The notes: generated by a model from the sequence alone, not told the origin. Counted from the first letter of the stretch, positions 25,201-40,200 are shown. The stretch: 64,000 nt of DNA from Gerris lacustris (GCA_951217055.1 OX578276.1:29721505-29785504), one strand, 5' to 3'. Program-made: numbers and translations.

Positions 25201-28200
25201 GGACAATTGTGATGCAATAACTATTAAAGAATGATTAAAATTAAATGATGGATTCAGACCTGCTCTTGTGGATCAATACAAAGTGGGAATCTAGAGCCTT
25301 CAGTAGTGAGAATACCATTCTGAACAGAGAGTTCATCTGGAGGCAGTCCTTTGGGAATTCCATCTAAACAAAATAATAAAATAATGCTATCATGCAATAT
25401 AAAAAATAAGTTTTTATACTTCCAAGGATACTTCCGACAATGGAAATGGAGGTGGCACAAGTTCATAGCATGAGTAGAAGAGTATTTTGAAGGACCATAT
25501 TGAGTTATCTGATTAATTGCCAAATAAAAATTATATACAACTTTAGCAAGAATTTATGGGACAATCCACTATCAAGTGAATGTCAAATGGTTAATTCCCT
25601 CCCATCCAGCATATCATGCAATGGGTTTTCTCAATAGACCCACCGATGTCTTAGGACTGAAACCCAAACCTTTGAGTCCAACATTTCCGAACGCAGAAAC
25701 TCCTTTAAACAAGATGTGTGGAGCGTGGTTCTAATCCACTACCTATGAAATCAAAAATTCTAATGCAATATAATTACTTGCTGATTTCAACATCTGTAGT
25801 GAGGTATTCTTCAAGTCTGAAAGGTATGTTAAGTGGTATTTCCAACTCAAGTAGATTGTTAAACCAATCCTTATAGACCATTTCAATTCTGAATTCATAA
25901 CTGAAAGGGGCAGCGTAAGCTAGGAATCCTGCACAAAGGATGCAATTTCCTATCAGTTTCTCCTGATCTACTTTCAGTCTCGCCAAATCATTTAACCACC
26001 TGAAACAAAATAAAAGGTAATTATCTTATTTTTATTATTACTACGCTCACTAACTAAAACAGCTCTTAAAATCAAGCCTACACGATCTGAAAGAACAAGA
26101 GATACTGTAAAAAACAGCGATTTGGGCAAGATTTGTGATTTATGCAGAAATGAAAGATGAGTAATTTGACAAGTAGGCATCTTTGGTTAGTAATAATAAA
26201 ATTATAAATTCAAATTTTTGGTAGTATTCATACAACGGAAAGATTAAATTTTAATTTAAATCAGATTATAATTATCATTAACTACGGGAGACATACAGAG
26301 AAAAATCGACCCCAGCACCGGGACTTGAACCACGGGCCTCCTGTATATCCGTTACAGGCGCTCTAACCAACTGAGCTATACTGGAGAATGATTTTCCCTG
26401 TCGTTACCAATACCAAGTCCCGAATCCAAGCTTTCAATCTTTTCTAGAAGTCTAACAAGCCAATATTCACGGCAATAGAACTAAACTGAGAATTAACGCT
26501 TATAATTATAACGGATATATAGGAGGCCCGTGGTTCAAGTCCCGGTGCTGGGGTCTATTTTTCTCTGTATGTCTTCTGTAATTAATGATAATTATAATTT
26601 GATTTAAAGTAAAATTTAATCATTCCGTAGAATGAATACTACCTAAAACTTAAAAATTTGAATTTCGAATTGATTGTACTAGGTACAGGTACTAATTGAG
26701 TACTTAATAATTATAAGCGTTAATTCTCGGTCTAGCTCTATTGCCGTGAATATTGTCTTGCTAGACTTGTAGAAAAGATCTATGTTTCCCGTATTAATGA
26801 TAAATAAAATTATTGGTTTTCACCTTTTAAATACCAAGGAACAGAAGATATTCCATGAAATTCTAGAGGGAATGGTGAATCCACATTATCTCAATTTTTA
26901 AAAGCTAAAGGTGGGGGAGGGGAAGGCCAGGACTCTGCTAAGGTTGTTTTGCCTTTTAACAATAAGTAAGTAAGAAAAAATAACTAATGGTAGTCTAATA
27001 TTTTAAATTAGTACAATCATATTCTATGGATACTAAAATTTACTAGAGGTTGCTCCACTCTACAGGGATCAACCTGCGTGAGTGTCTAGTGGCAGAGCAC
27101 TAACTAATGCCTGAGAATGTGCACACCAATGTGACTTGGTTTGAAAGGGTTAATCAGACTCTGCTATCGTAAGCCTTTGCTAATTGAACCTTTTGTTTTA
27201 TTATTAAAGTAGATTTGTTTTTTATTTTATACAAATTTTGTACACCATATATTCTTTAACATTATAAAACACCGACATTTTATAGTTATTATTTACCTTT
27301 CCCTTTCACTGACAAAACCAGTAATGAGTTTGTCTGCAGCAAAGAGTCGCCTCTGCATTAGATCGGTTTCCTCTTGAAGTATCTGTCTCTCAGTCATCGC
27401 AGATACATACTTATTGTTCAGTTGATTCAACTGATTTTCAACTGTTTCTACTTCTTCAATCAGTTTATCTAATTGGCTTTGGGCCTGATATAAACATAAA
27501 ATATATAAGTAATTTTGACCTACTTAAAATAACATGTTTGTCTTAACAAAATGGTACTTAAAAATAATTTCTTCATATAAAGTATTGATACAAGAAAAAG
27601 CTGATTAAGTGGTTGTATCGAGAAAGAAAAAGTGATACACTCAATGTGAGATAAAAGTACAGTCTTTTGAGGTAGTGCTAAACTGTATTCAACAATCACT
27701 CAGGATTGCAGCAGTGAATCCATGTAATTTTGCCCTGAGCTAGATACTGACAGACAAGAATATTTAGAAGACAATAAGCTTAGGGTCTTTAACCACGATG
27801 GCGAAGCATTTGAGCTCGGAGTGTCAAAATTTGATTTTGGGTTCACTTGATCAGTGGAACATCTTGAAGAAATCTTTAATTTTAATTTACCTGCTATCAG
27901 ATTTGGATAAAAATACATACACATGGCTATAGTACGGAGTCTCACATAGCTGAGTTCTAGTGGTGGCATCCAGTAAAGAAAGGCCACATTTGAAATCCAA
28001 GAAATAATTGTCTCAAGGAAAATTAAAAGAGGCTTCATATTTATTAGTGAAAATACCAAATTAATTTCATACATTCATGAAATGTTTTTAATAAAAGCTT
28101 GACATTACCCTCGACAGTTCCTTTTCTAAAGCAGCTACTTTTTCTATTTTAGGTTTGACTTCTTTGTACACAACAAAATATCCTAGAATAGCATCAACGA

Positions 28201-31200
28201 ATTTAAGTAAACCAGAACCAGCTTTACTTATAGATGCCATCATGGCCATTTTCTCTGATGTCTGAAATTAAATAAACAAATAATTAATCGATATTTATTT
28301 TGATTAACATGTTGTTTAAACATTCAATTATAGAAATTTATTTTAAAAATAAAAGCTGAAATAAATAAATAAAACTTGTTAAACATTTGTTTGCTAATAC
28401 ATATTTGTAAAAAAACAACAACATAATCCAGTGATTTTAAAATGTGACATGATCTATATTGAACTTTAGTTTAAGGTTAATGATTGTGGTTCAGATAAGA
28501 AAATCCCCCTAATAATATCAGCTCTTATAACCATCAAACTTTTTTTTTAATTGAAGCGAGTGTAAGAGAGCTTCTTACATTCAACAGAATATGCATCCTG
28601 TCTGACTGTCTGTCAGTAACGTTTACATGTCCGATGATAACTTGAGTAAAAGTTGACCGATTTAGTTGAAATTCAGTATAAATCTTCCTTTTACTAATGT
28701 TCAGGCTAAGTTTATTGGAAAGCATTATCCATCTAAGAGTTTGGGCGCAACACTTGTGTAAATATAAGCTTCTAATGCAAAATTGGAATTTCTGGGCGGG
28801 AATAGATTCTATCATCACCTATTCTGATGATGAGGCGAAAATTTGGGCACTTTTATAGAAAAGGGCCCCCCACTTTTTTTTAATCTAATATACCTTCTGA
28901 CAACCGAATTCACACTTTTTTATGCAAAAGTGTGATATTCCTTCGTCCTAAAGCATATTGGACTGAATATCCCTTTGTAATAGGTAGTTAGACTAAAGGA
29001 TACAAACTCTTCTGTATAAAAAACAAAAAGGGGGGCCCTTTTCTATAAGAGTACCAAAATTTGTTTGAAATAAAATTTTATAGTAAAACCAGTAGTAAGA
29101 TCGCTTTGAATTGATAAAGATCGTCCTAAAGCGGACCTAAACTTTTAAAATAGAGAAAACAATGTTTTTACTGATATAATATGCTCTAATGTAACAATTT
29201 TAATAAAACTTTATATACATAATCTAAAGCAGCGTTCTCAACCTTTTCAACCGTCAACCCCCCGACCCAACAAATTTGTTTGAAATCATTCCACGGTCCA
29301 ATGCTTACATACCCAATTATGTTTTGTGGGTTTAGTATGTTTAACCTTAAATTTGAGTCACCTGAGTCACATTCACTTTGGTTCAGTACAAATGCAATAA
29401 CAGGTATACATATAAATTATCATAATTTTGTTTAAAATATATCTGCAATTTTAAGAAAAAAATCTTTTCCTTTATATTTGTAGTAGGAAAACATTGATAT
29501 CGGCGATTATTTAAATTAATTATGAATGCTTATCAAACCAAAACCAAAACTACGATATAAAATCTGTGGATTACTGGATAATGGGTTAAATATAAACAAA
29601 CATGCGCATAAATTAGAAGGACTCCCTCCACTTCATAGACATAGACTATGGCCAACCATTATTATTTTACCATCCCTTTTTCTAATGTCCCTCATTCTCT
29701 CCCCACCGAATACAACTTCTTGGCAAGTCGTATTCAGTGTCAATACTGACTGACACTGCAGTATCGCTGTACTCGATGAAATTTGAAAAAACGGAATGAA
29801 CTCGAATTCGATTCTGCGTAGCTCTAGACTGCTGTATTTTATCTTTCACTCTAATTCTTGCTAATTCTTACTCATTCTATTGTAATACTACTACAGAAAT
29901 AAAAAATAGTTCTTCTATTTCTTTTCCTTTTTATGCATGCATTTTATTTATTTTTATTTTACGAATTCCTTCTCGACCCCAAAAAAATGTACCCCGACCC
30001 AAATTAGTTTAGTAACAGCTTTATTAGGTGCTGGCAGTTCATAACCAAGCAATTACAATTTTCACCAAGATTCTTCCCTTCCTGATACAAGCTAGCTACG
30101 ATAAGAGCTAGCTGTAACAGATTTTAAAACACAATTTTTATACAGCCAATACTTCAGGACCAAAGGACTGACTTCACAGATACTCTATATCATTGGTTCC
30201 CAAAGTGGGGGGCGCGCCCCCCAAGGGAGGCGTGAAGATAAGTCAAGGGGGGCGTGGGACCTCGAGATCGAGATAGCTTTGCCATCCGATAATCTAATGC
30301 GATTATATAAAAATCCAAATATCAAACCAGTTGGAGAACCTCACTGACGAATTCAACAGATACTTTCCTAACACATGTGATGACAACATTTACAAATTAA
30401 CAATGGATCCTTTCAGTGTCAACATAGATTCCCTGCCAGAAACACTCCAAGAAGAAGCTTTAGAAATAAAAAAAAGGTTCTGCTGCTGATTTTGATAAAA
30501 TGGACAAATCATCGTTTTGGGTTAAGTATTACAAAGTGTACCCCAATATATCACAGCAAGCACTTCGATTGTATTTACCTTTTTCAAGCACTTATTTGTG
30601 CCAAAAAATATTTTTCAGCACTTTTTTGCAATAAAAACAAAGTATCGTGGCAAACTTGATGTTGCTGTGCTTGATTTTCGTTGTGCACTTTCTAATACTC
30701 ATACAAGAATAGGGAATCTTGTAAAAACAATACAAGCTCATCCATCTCATAAGATCCCATAAGATTATCTTGTAATGTTATAAAAATAATAGTAATACAA
30801 ATAAATGAATGGTTATTCAATGTAATAATGGTTTATTTTATTTTTTTCATTATCTCATACAATTGTGAAGGGGGGGGGGGATTTATTCTTGACTGTGGGG
30901 GGCTTGGTAAAAAAAACTTTGGGAACCCCTGCTCTATATTACGGTATTCAGCTTTAAAAGCGTGAAATTCGGGTAGCTAAAAAAAATAATTAAATAATAA
31001 AAAAAATACAAGTTTGAACAAAATAAAATTTTTAATATATTTAAATATAAATTCTTTCAACATTAAGGTCTTTACATATTTATTTATCATAATTTGGCAG
31101 AGATTAGGCTTTTATTTTCCTTTATAATAAAACAATTAATTTTCTTTCATTAATATTTTAATTAAATTTTCTTATGAATATTTATTATATTTTTTTTATT

Positions 31201-34200
31201 TATATATTTTTCTATTTATATGAACCCTTTATTTAGTTTATATACATAATTAAATAGATTATAATATTTAGAGTGAAGCTCTGATCATACTCGTAAATTT
31301 CTGTTGTAATACAAACAATGTGGCATGAAAGTGTGGCTTCGTGATTTTTGGAGGGAAACCAAATTTTAAGGAAATTTGTATTCTTAAAACGCTGTAAGAT
31401 GAATTTATTCTTGTTGAAGTTAATGATGAACGTTGTATAGATCATTAATACCAAGTTAACGATCCATAGCGTGAAATCACAGCAAAACAAAATAGAGTCT
31501 TTTAAAATAAAGTTGTGAAGCAAAGTAAATGTAGAGTTAAGAGTAGAGTGTAATAGAGTAAGGTAGAGTAGAGTAAAGTAAAGGCCGATTAGCATCGGCT
31601 GTAGTCAACTCTAACGAAATAAATTTTGAGTAGAATAAAAAAAATTATTTATTTTTGTGACTCCCACGAGTCTTGACTCAACAACAAATGAGTTTAACAC
31701 AAACTATATACTACATATACGACCTGGATATAAAATTTTACATCTTCCGATGGACTTCTCGTATGCACGTCACGCCAGTCTCGTGTCTGCAGGGCAAGTG
31801 GAGAGCGTTTCCCCTACCATGACCCTCCCTACGTCGCCTTACAACTTAGGGACATCGCGCAGGTCTAAAAAAAGGTTCACGCCCTAGTTGTGACGTCATA
31901 GAACAGTTTAACCAATATATAACTTAATAAATACTAAAATAATAATTAAATTAACGTTAATATTCTTCATCAAAATAATTAAAAAGGGTTCATTAACATT
32001 TTCTTAAATTTTACTATTTTAAGTTATTATAATAATTATTTATTACAGTACATTTTACTATATTTATATGTGGTATATTTCAAGATACCACAATATGAAT
32101 ATATTATATAATTCTTAATCAGTTGACACTTTAGACATTCATTCTTATTGATATTTAATAATAATATTTTTAGATCCATATTACGTTCTTCTAATCCTTC
32201 ATTCAGGTGTAAAATATAAACTAACCTTTAAGTGGGCTTTGACCATATTATACTGTTTCTGTGTTACTGCGTTAACATTCATTTCTCTGAGTTTATTCAA
32301 AAAGTTTGGATCCGCCATTATTCCTTTAGCTGCTTTCCAGTTGATTTCTGGACTGCTTTGTAGGATGCATATGCACTCACATACAACCTTTACTGGTTCA
32401 GGAGGTGTAGCAAAAGATCTGGACAAGAAGAAAAAAAAAATTGGAATTCAAGAAAGGTTACTAAGGTAGATAAAATAACAAATGTTTCTTTTTTAATAAA
32501 AATGTTATTTCTACTCTTAAGAAGCTTTTTCTAGCTTTAACTAAAAGAAATCACAGCAAAAAGTGGAAGCGGTAAACTAAACTAAAAAAACGAAACGAGT
32601 CGCGAATGGCGAAGGCGACAAGTTGAAGTTGACTATGGAACTGAAAGAGAAAAAAAAGGGCAAAGAGGCATCTATGTATGAAAGATAACGCATCGCTTAC
32701 TGGAGTGATTCCGAGACTAGAGCTCTCATCCTCACTCCATTACTCTACTCTACTATACCCAGTGCTCAATTTCTAGAAATTGAGGTGCTACAATGGAACT
32801 ACAACCTACCCTCTCTTTATTTTCCCGGACAAAAGATCGGGCCAACTAGGCAAAGATAAATGTCTCTAGTGGAGGGGAGAGGCCCTCTGGATAATAGTAT
32901 AAGAAGGCTTCGTAGTGGCTTTATTTTTTCCCCCAGAGAGGTAGGCCAATCTGTGTGTCACTCAATTTCCCGCGCTGTTAACACATCGATTCTAGTTGTG
33001 CGAAGACTGTAGTTAATAAATTGCGAGCTAGTCTAGGGTAATACTATGGTGTCAGTTTAATACATGATATCCTTAATCAAATTTGTAGTCACTCACTGAC
33101 AAACAAAATTTTAACTAAGGATTTAAAAAAAAATCTTAGTGCCGATAATTTTCTCTTTTATTTATCAGAGAGAGAGGTCTCAGAACGCCGTTCCGCCTCA
33201 AATTGAGCCCTAACTATACCTATACAAGACATGCACAATAATAACATCTTTCATTCCAGCTTGGTGGAACTAGTTTTGCTTGGAACTTGGAACGAATCTT
33301 TTACGTTCCCTCCTTGTCAGTTACAGATACAGTTTCGTTACATTTTCTCGTTCCCATTTCCTCTTTAATTAGTTACGTTATGTTTTTGTTTTGCCTGAAA
33401 CTTGGAGGAACGAAAACTCGTTCCCCCAAGTTACATTCCCTCCTCGTTACATTCCCTTTAGTAGTAGTAGTCTAGTACTTTCTACTAGGACGGGTAGGAC
33501 GAACCACTTGTTCGAACCTTGCAATTAGGCCATCACTTAGGCCCTTTTTACACCCCGCGGTAGAGAGTTCCAGCCACTTCACACATCATACCTCTGTACA
33601 TAGTACCGCCAAAGCGAGTATGATGTGATCAATAGTGAGCCATATAAATCAGAGTGTCACGGCGAGGAATCGAACCCCGTCTCGTTCCAAACCCCCACGG
33701 CTACGCTAGCTCCCTACATTCCCTTTAAATAAGTTGTTTAATTTCGTTGATGTTTGCTTTTGCTCATTACTGTTTCCTCTTTAATCAGTTACGTTTCGTA
33801 TTAATTTGTTCCATAATCACTTAAATGTATAATTTTTAAAAAATGGTATAACAAATGTGTATTGATTCAAGCAATAAAAATTTATTAAATAAATAAAAAT
33901 AGACATTAGTATAAAATAAAAATTTGAAAGTCATTCTTCCAAAAATAACATATTTCCATGAAATTTTGGAACGATTTGAACCGTTCCAACACAGGAACTA
34001 GTTATTTTTATAGTTACGTTCCGTTCCGCCCATCCCTATCTGGTTTATTTCCCATAGAGGTGACAAATTTTTTTATTTAATGATCACAGCAAGTAGATGT
34101 GTAAATTAACTTATTGAAGTGACTGACATAAGTCTACAAATAGATTGTTTTGTTCACATATTCTGATAGGCAACACTATTGTTTACCCCTGTATCTCGTG

Positions 34201-37200
34201 GTTTATTTTAACAAAGTATTCTTGCTATTATTAATAAGTTCTCATTTTTGTTAATTAAAACCAACCTAAAGTTTAGTAAGGTATTCTTAGTGGTTTAATT
34301 ATTACAGTGACTATATTAAACTCTTGAATAAAAAGCAATAAGAAATGGTGGTTAACAAATATTATATGTGCGAGAGTCCATAGAAGTCATCTTCAAGGAA
34401 TAACATAAATGGCTATTTAATTATTAATATGTACCTGCACAATTAAAGGGTTTAACTGAATTTACCTAATTTCAGTAATGTCGTTTTTGTCAAGATCACT
34501 CAGAGCAAGTTTGGCCATTTCAAGAGCTGGCATAGCATCCTGCAATATAAGTTCAGCATCGGCTTTTTGTATAGATATTTCAGCTTTCTGTACTTCTACT
34601 TCTTTACTTTTGGTCAAGGCAAAATCTTTCTTTACAGTTGCAATATCGGTAGCTGAAAGAAAAAAAAAAATGCAATTTTAATTTTTTTAAACGAAAAAAA
34701 AAAAAAAAAAAAAAAAAAATCATGCATGAAGCAAGAAAACAGGGAGTTTTGCATTATTAATTAATTAATCTAAAACAGTATTAAAATCTCAAATATAGAA
34801 CAGTAAAGCTACCCTAAGGATATACTGCAATGGATAAACCTATAGTGGGCCAAGGTTACTGCCTAGGTTGTGGCACTAATCACTTCGCCACAAGGTGAAG
34901 AGGTACAGGTTGTACCCTTATACTCTACCTTTTTTGTAGGAGGACTGTTCATTGGTTAAAAAATATGTATATAGGTCAAACCTATAAATTTACATGCAAA
35001 CCGATGCACCTTTAAAGGAGAAACAGATTAAAAATACCTGCGGTAATCTGCTCTAAAAGTTTTTCACAGGCTTCAGTTTTAGCTGCAACAATGACTGTTT
35101 GAACAGCTAGTTTCTGATTTAACTCGTCCAATTGAACACTGGCTTCTTCAATTTTATTGACACCACCTTCTAACCTGGCACACTAGAAAGAAGTTATTAT
35201 TATTACAGTAAAACCTGGATAAGGTGACCACCGAAGGGACCGACCAAAAGTGGTCACCTTAGGCAGGTGGTCAACATACCCAAAATAAGTTTAAAAAAAT
35301 GCGCACGTTCTTGGTTTTTCTATAATGTTACACACATAAGTTTATAGAAAAGAGTCAACAAATTTGTAATTAGAGTAAAAAATAAAACATTTCTGAAGTA
35401 TCATTAGCTAATTTTTTACAATTTAGGCCAAAACGAGGTGAGACTTTTTTCAAGGTAATTTCAGCTCAAAATACACAATGCACGTAATAACATTAATAAT
35501 AGTTACGCCTTTCTTCTTTTAAATCAAACTAACAACTGAACAAGAAATAAAATCAGCTAACAGACAAAAAGAAGCTATTCCAAAGAAATGAGGTTGAATT
35601 GAAAAAAAAAAAAAAAATACAGAGAAATGTTGTACCTACTATTTATGGTTAAAATCTAAGAACCAACAAGAATTATTTCATTTTACTAATTTCTTTGAAT
35701 TAAAATCCTTCTAAATAGTTCTTATAAAACAGGAAGAAAGTAAAGAGGGTTTTATTCATATTGCAACAACTAGTATATGAGTTCTAAGAAATTAAATTAA
35801 AACCAAATGTATAATATTATTATTATTATTTATTTATTTTTTATTTTTTATCGTTTTTTTACTTTGGTCACTTTAACCGAAATAAATTTCCTTCGAGGGA
35901 CCAGAAGAAGGTGGTCACTGGTCACTATAGGCAGATGGTCACAATAAGCAGAACAAAATGTACATAAAGTATTGAATTTCTGAAGGGACCATGAAAAAGT
36001 GGTCACATTGACCAGGTGGTCAATATACACGGGTGGTCACTTTAGCAGGTTTTACTGTATTATTATTATTTTTTTTTTTTAAATACTCATTTACAAATGT
36101 AAATGCTGCTTAAATTCAACAATTAGTACACTCATTTAAGTCTAATTTAATAAACAAATTAAGAAAAACTTTAAAGCAATTTCCTTGAAAACTTAGGGCT
36201 GAAAATGAATTTACAAAACCACCACAGTTGCTGTAACATAACTCCAAGGTTCATCCTTGTTTATTCGTACCTTTAAGGTAAAAATTAAGGGGGAACAGAA
36301 TATGGTACAAGACCGTTTTGAATCTGTATCCAGATGCATGAGGTCAAAATTGTTCTGTGTCAAAAACAAATTAACAAATGCAGGGTAGTAGTGTAAATGG
36401 ATCAACAAACTGCTTTTGATATTAGTAAACACAGATAGAGGCATCTGGCAAATTCCTTGACATCATGCCACTAAAAATGTTATCAATGCAGATGTGCTGC
36501 TGTTAACTTATTGCCAGTTGGCAACTGCGTTACCAGCAATTGTTGCTGGGTCAATACTAGGTTTAAGGTCTGACATCTATATGAGTTTACCAAAGCTAAA
36601 AAATCAATTATGAGAAGAGACAAGAACTCCTGGAGCAGTCCGCAACCCATCCCTGCATTTTCTTGACTGTCCTAAGTCATCAATGGAAAAAAAAATGGTT
36701 CAGAGAGTCCAAGAGCCTTGAAGTATTCTTCTCACAGGCAACTAAGCCCAAATATCAAGAATATTCTGGATTTTATTCATAAAAGGTAAAACGTGTTACC
36801 TGCGCTAATATGTATAAATTCTTTTCATCGAGTAATCTGGAGTAGATACCAATAAAATCCAAATAATGTTTAGGAGTTAAATGATTTTTTCTTCTTAATT
36901 TCAGCAAGAAATCTTCAGTATAAGAAGCAACGGAGAGATGAGTGTGAACAATGTGTTTCACAATACCCTCTTTATAATGATCAGGAACATTTTCAACCTG
37001 CACAACAGTCCAATCAATAATTTGTTCAATTGCTTTGCTTTTTATGAATGAACAATTCAATAGCAATAATTGTTATGAATAAAAGATTTTATCACATTAA
37101 TTTAATTTCCTATATATCTTAAATATATAAAAGGACAAATCTATGTATAAAGAATCTTGCCAAAACCGAATCTAAATCGTGCCATTGATATGCCCCCATA

Positions 37201-40200
37201 TAAAAGACGGTAAGAGAAGAAAAATGTGCCCAAGATCGAGGGGGGGTTGTAAAGGTTTTTGCTTTTCCTTTCGTGTGCCATGAGCGCTCGGTATCCGTTC
37301 TAAAGTATAAATGTAGAAAGTGTTGTGACAGTGAGAAAATTTGATTTTAACAAGATTTTAAATTTCTTAACATTTACTTAGAGGCTTCTAAATTAACCAC
37401 ACAAGCTATTGTTTTCAGAAAAAAGAAAAATCTAATATGTTTTTATTTAAAAATAAATATATTTTTTTGCAGAAATCAGTGAAAGAAATAAATTTATTTT
37501 TCTAAATTGGTACACCCAATGTAACAAGGTTTTAATGAATGTGCTAGAGAATAAATATGCAGCCTTTATTAATCTTTTATTCATGCAACAAACAATTAAA
37601 ATGTAAACAAACCACTGCTTTGAATATGAAATAAAAATCCAACAAACTCGATTGCTTATTAGCAGCAGGATATTATGGGATCCACAAAAACATGTTTTTT
37701 AATGAACTAATGAAGTCAAACCATATGTCTGCTCTGTCTAGATTTGTTCTCCTCTCATAAAAGTCCGAGATTCCAGCAAATGAAGTAATTATTCTTTGAG
37801 AACCTTCCATGTTGTATTTTGTAGCAATAAGTCATTCAATGGACTTTGATTTTGCTTCTGAGCTTACCTAAGGTAACAGAACCAATATGATCGTTCAAAA
37901 GAACTTTTTTTTATGCCTCCAATTTTAAAAATTCCAAGACAGAAATCCGCTTCAGACATCAGGGTAGATTTTTTTGTTCCGTGTCTGTCTGTCGCTCAAT
38001 TTCGCAAACCAATATATATTAAAAACTACTCATCCGATTTTAAGGAAATTTGTATGGTAGGTCATAATTAGCCCATTGTTGGTACCATATAAGTTTCAAC
38101 CTTCTGTATTCATTAGTTGGGAAATTAAATAAATTTGATAATAATGGGTTTTAAAAGCTAAAATTATTAAAGTATACAAAATGAAGCTATGTGCCACACT
38201 AATTGACAGACTATTTTATATGGCAAAGACAAGAAACAAAATAAATTAATTAATTAAACACTGAATTTATTATTTTTATTATTTTTTTTTTTGTGTGTTT
38301 TTAATTAACACTTAATTTGGTTTATAGAGTTGTACACAATTAGTTGTAGTCATTGAATACGATCATAGATTAGTTACACATTTGTCTTTTTTCTATATAT
38401 CAAGCATAATAAATGGAAAGTTTCATTAACATTTGAAATAATCACACAAATACATAAATAAGTTAGAAAATTATACTTGCTGGACAGACTCCAGGGAAAA
38501 ACCTTGTGTGCAGCAATGTATGTACTCCTTGAGTTCACTTAAACTTAAAGTTCTACATAATTCTGCTAATGATAAGTTTACCTAATACAGTTTTAATGCT
38601 CTCCGGAATCTGCAAGTATTGACATATAAGCGCTTTATTAGTTTAAGTCATACAAATGCAATATACTTACATCGTTAAGGAACCTAGTAGCTACAGCAAG
38701 AAGAGCCTGCTTTGGCCAAGGAAAGACCCAGTTAATAGTAGTATTGTTCACTAATCCAGGGAAACTTCTACATCTCGTTCTTAGTTGATCTCCAGGTGCC
38801 ATTGACAAAAGAACATGTAAATTATCTTTACATTTCTTACTGAAGTAATTCCAGCATGCATCCCTTCACAAAACAAAAAAATATATTATTAACATTAATT
38901 AATAGAACAAATCTTAAATTAATAAATGTAAACAAAAATACTTAACCCTCTGCCTGGAACATGATTTGCACCCCCAAGTTTCGGAACATCGGTATTTTTT
39001 AATATTTTTAGGTTATTATTTCATTAGACATTCAGGATAAGACACATGCTTTGTAGAAAACACAATTAAAGACCCTTATAACTATCCATTTGTAAAAATC
39101 ATTGAAATGGCGGTAAAAATTATCATTAGAGTGCTGCAATAATGGTAAAAAATTACGGGTTTAGTGATAAAACATCGGTAAATCTTACGGATGGGAACAA
39201 AATCTAACCAAATGTGGAACACCGGTAGATTCTACCGACAGAGCTCAAAGATACCGATGATTATGCCCAGAAAAAATTCAGGTAGCGGAGCAACAACCCT
39301 TCTCTCCTTTATGGTAAGATGTCAACTAAAGTGTCTTCGGGCCACAACTATATACAAGCGTTCACTTAAAGTGCTACCGGCAAATATTTAGTAAACTGTA
39401 GCAGTGAAAAATACCGATGTTCCGGGCAGAGGGTTAATTAGTAAAATGAAGATAATATTTTAATTTAAATTTAAGTGAATAAAACTCAAAAAATAAATTT
39501 ATTTGTAACAAAAAACGCCACTCCAGCTAAATTTTAATGTGTTTTATACCACTTTAGTTGGTCATCATCATTGAACTTCTGAAGTATATTTGAATTTGGC
39601 GATAATATTTGTGTTTGTATTTAACACCACTACTAATTGTGGCCACCTTCTGTATTATGGGATTGTTTATTATATTATACTTCTGTAACTATTTTGTAAA
39701 CATATAGTATTTTTTTGTGAATGAAGCTAAGAGTATTTTGTTTGCATTCTGTTTTTCCCTTGGCTATCCCTACATTCTTAATTTTCGATTATTAAACATT
39801 CATTATTAATGAAAGGTATAGGGTCTTGTGGGTTTTGTGTTGAGATTTATATATAGCATTGTAGGGTTGTTAAACAGAGTTGCTTGTTAGAAGCAATTAG
39901 AAACATAAGAGAACTTCAATTGCAACGTAATTATATCAGTTCACTGATGATTGGAAAAAAATAAATATTAGACCAACCTGGTGAAGTAGCATAAAGTGCA
40001 GTTTGCAATGAGCTTAAGGGCTCAAAGTTTGCAATAAAAATTCAGTTATGAAACTGAAACATCTTGAAGAATTTACATATATCTTACATTGACTGTATGA
40101 TACATTTATAAAGTATTAAATATGTTTATTTACCAATCTTACTTAACATCTCTTAACCAATTCAAAAATATTTTACAATACACATACTTAGAAAGACCAT

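Noticed and set aside
26322..26386. A tRNA gene
   Set aside because: D-arm and T-arm boxes are there, but the anticodon loop lacks T33, the acceptor stem pairs poorly and the sequence lies inside a fold-back repeat.
27700..28074. A 124-codon open frame on the minus strand between exons 15 and 16
   Set aside because: It overlaps the intron, lacks recognisable motifs, and exon 15 joins exon 16 in frame without it.
31233..31595. A 120-codon open frame on the minus strand
   Set aside because: It is rich in Leu, Thr and Ile from simple AT-rich and CTCTA-type repeats, with no homology that I recognise.
32239..32469. A plus-strand open frame of 76 codons
   Set aside because: It is the antisense shadow of exon 14, the microtubule-binding domain.
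34478..34681. A plus-strand open frame of 67 codons
   Set aside because: It is the antisense shadow of exon 13 of the dynein gene.
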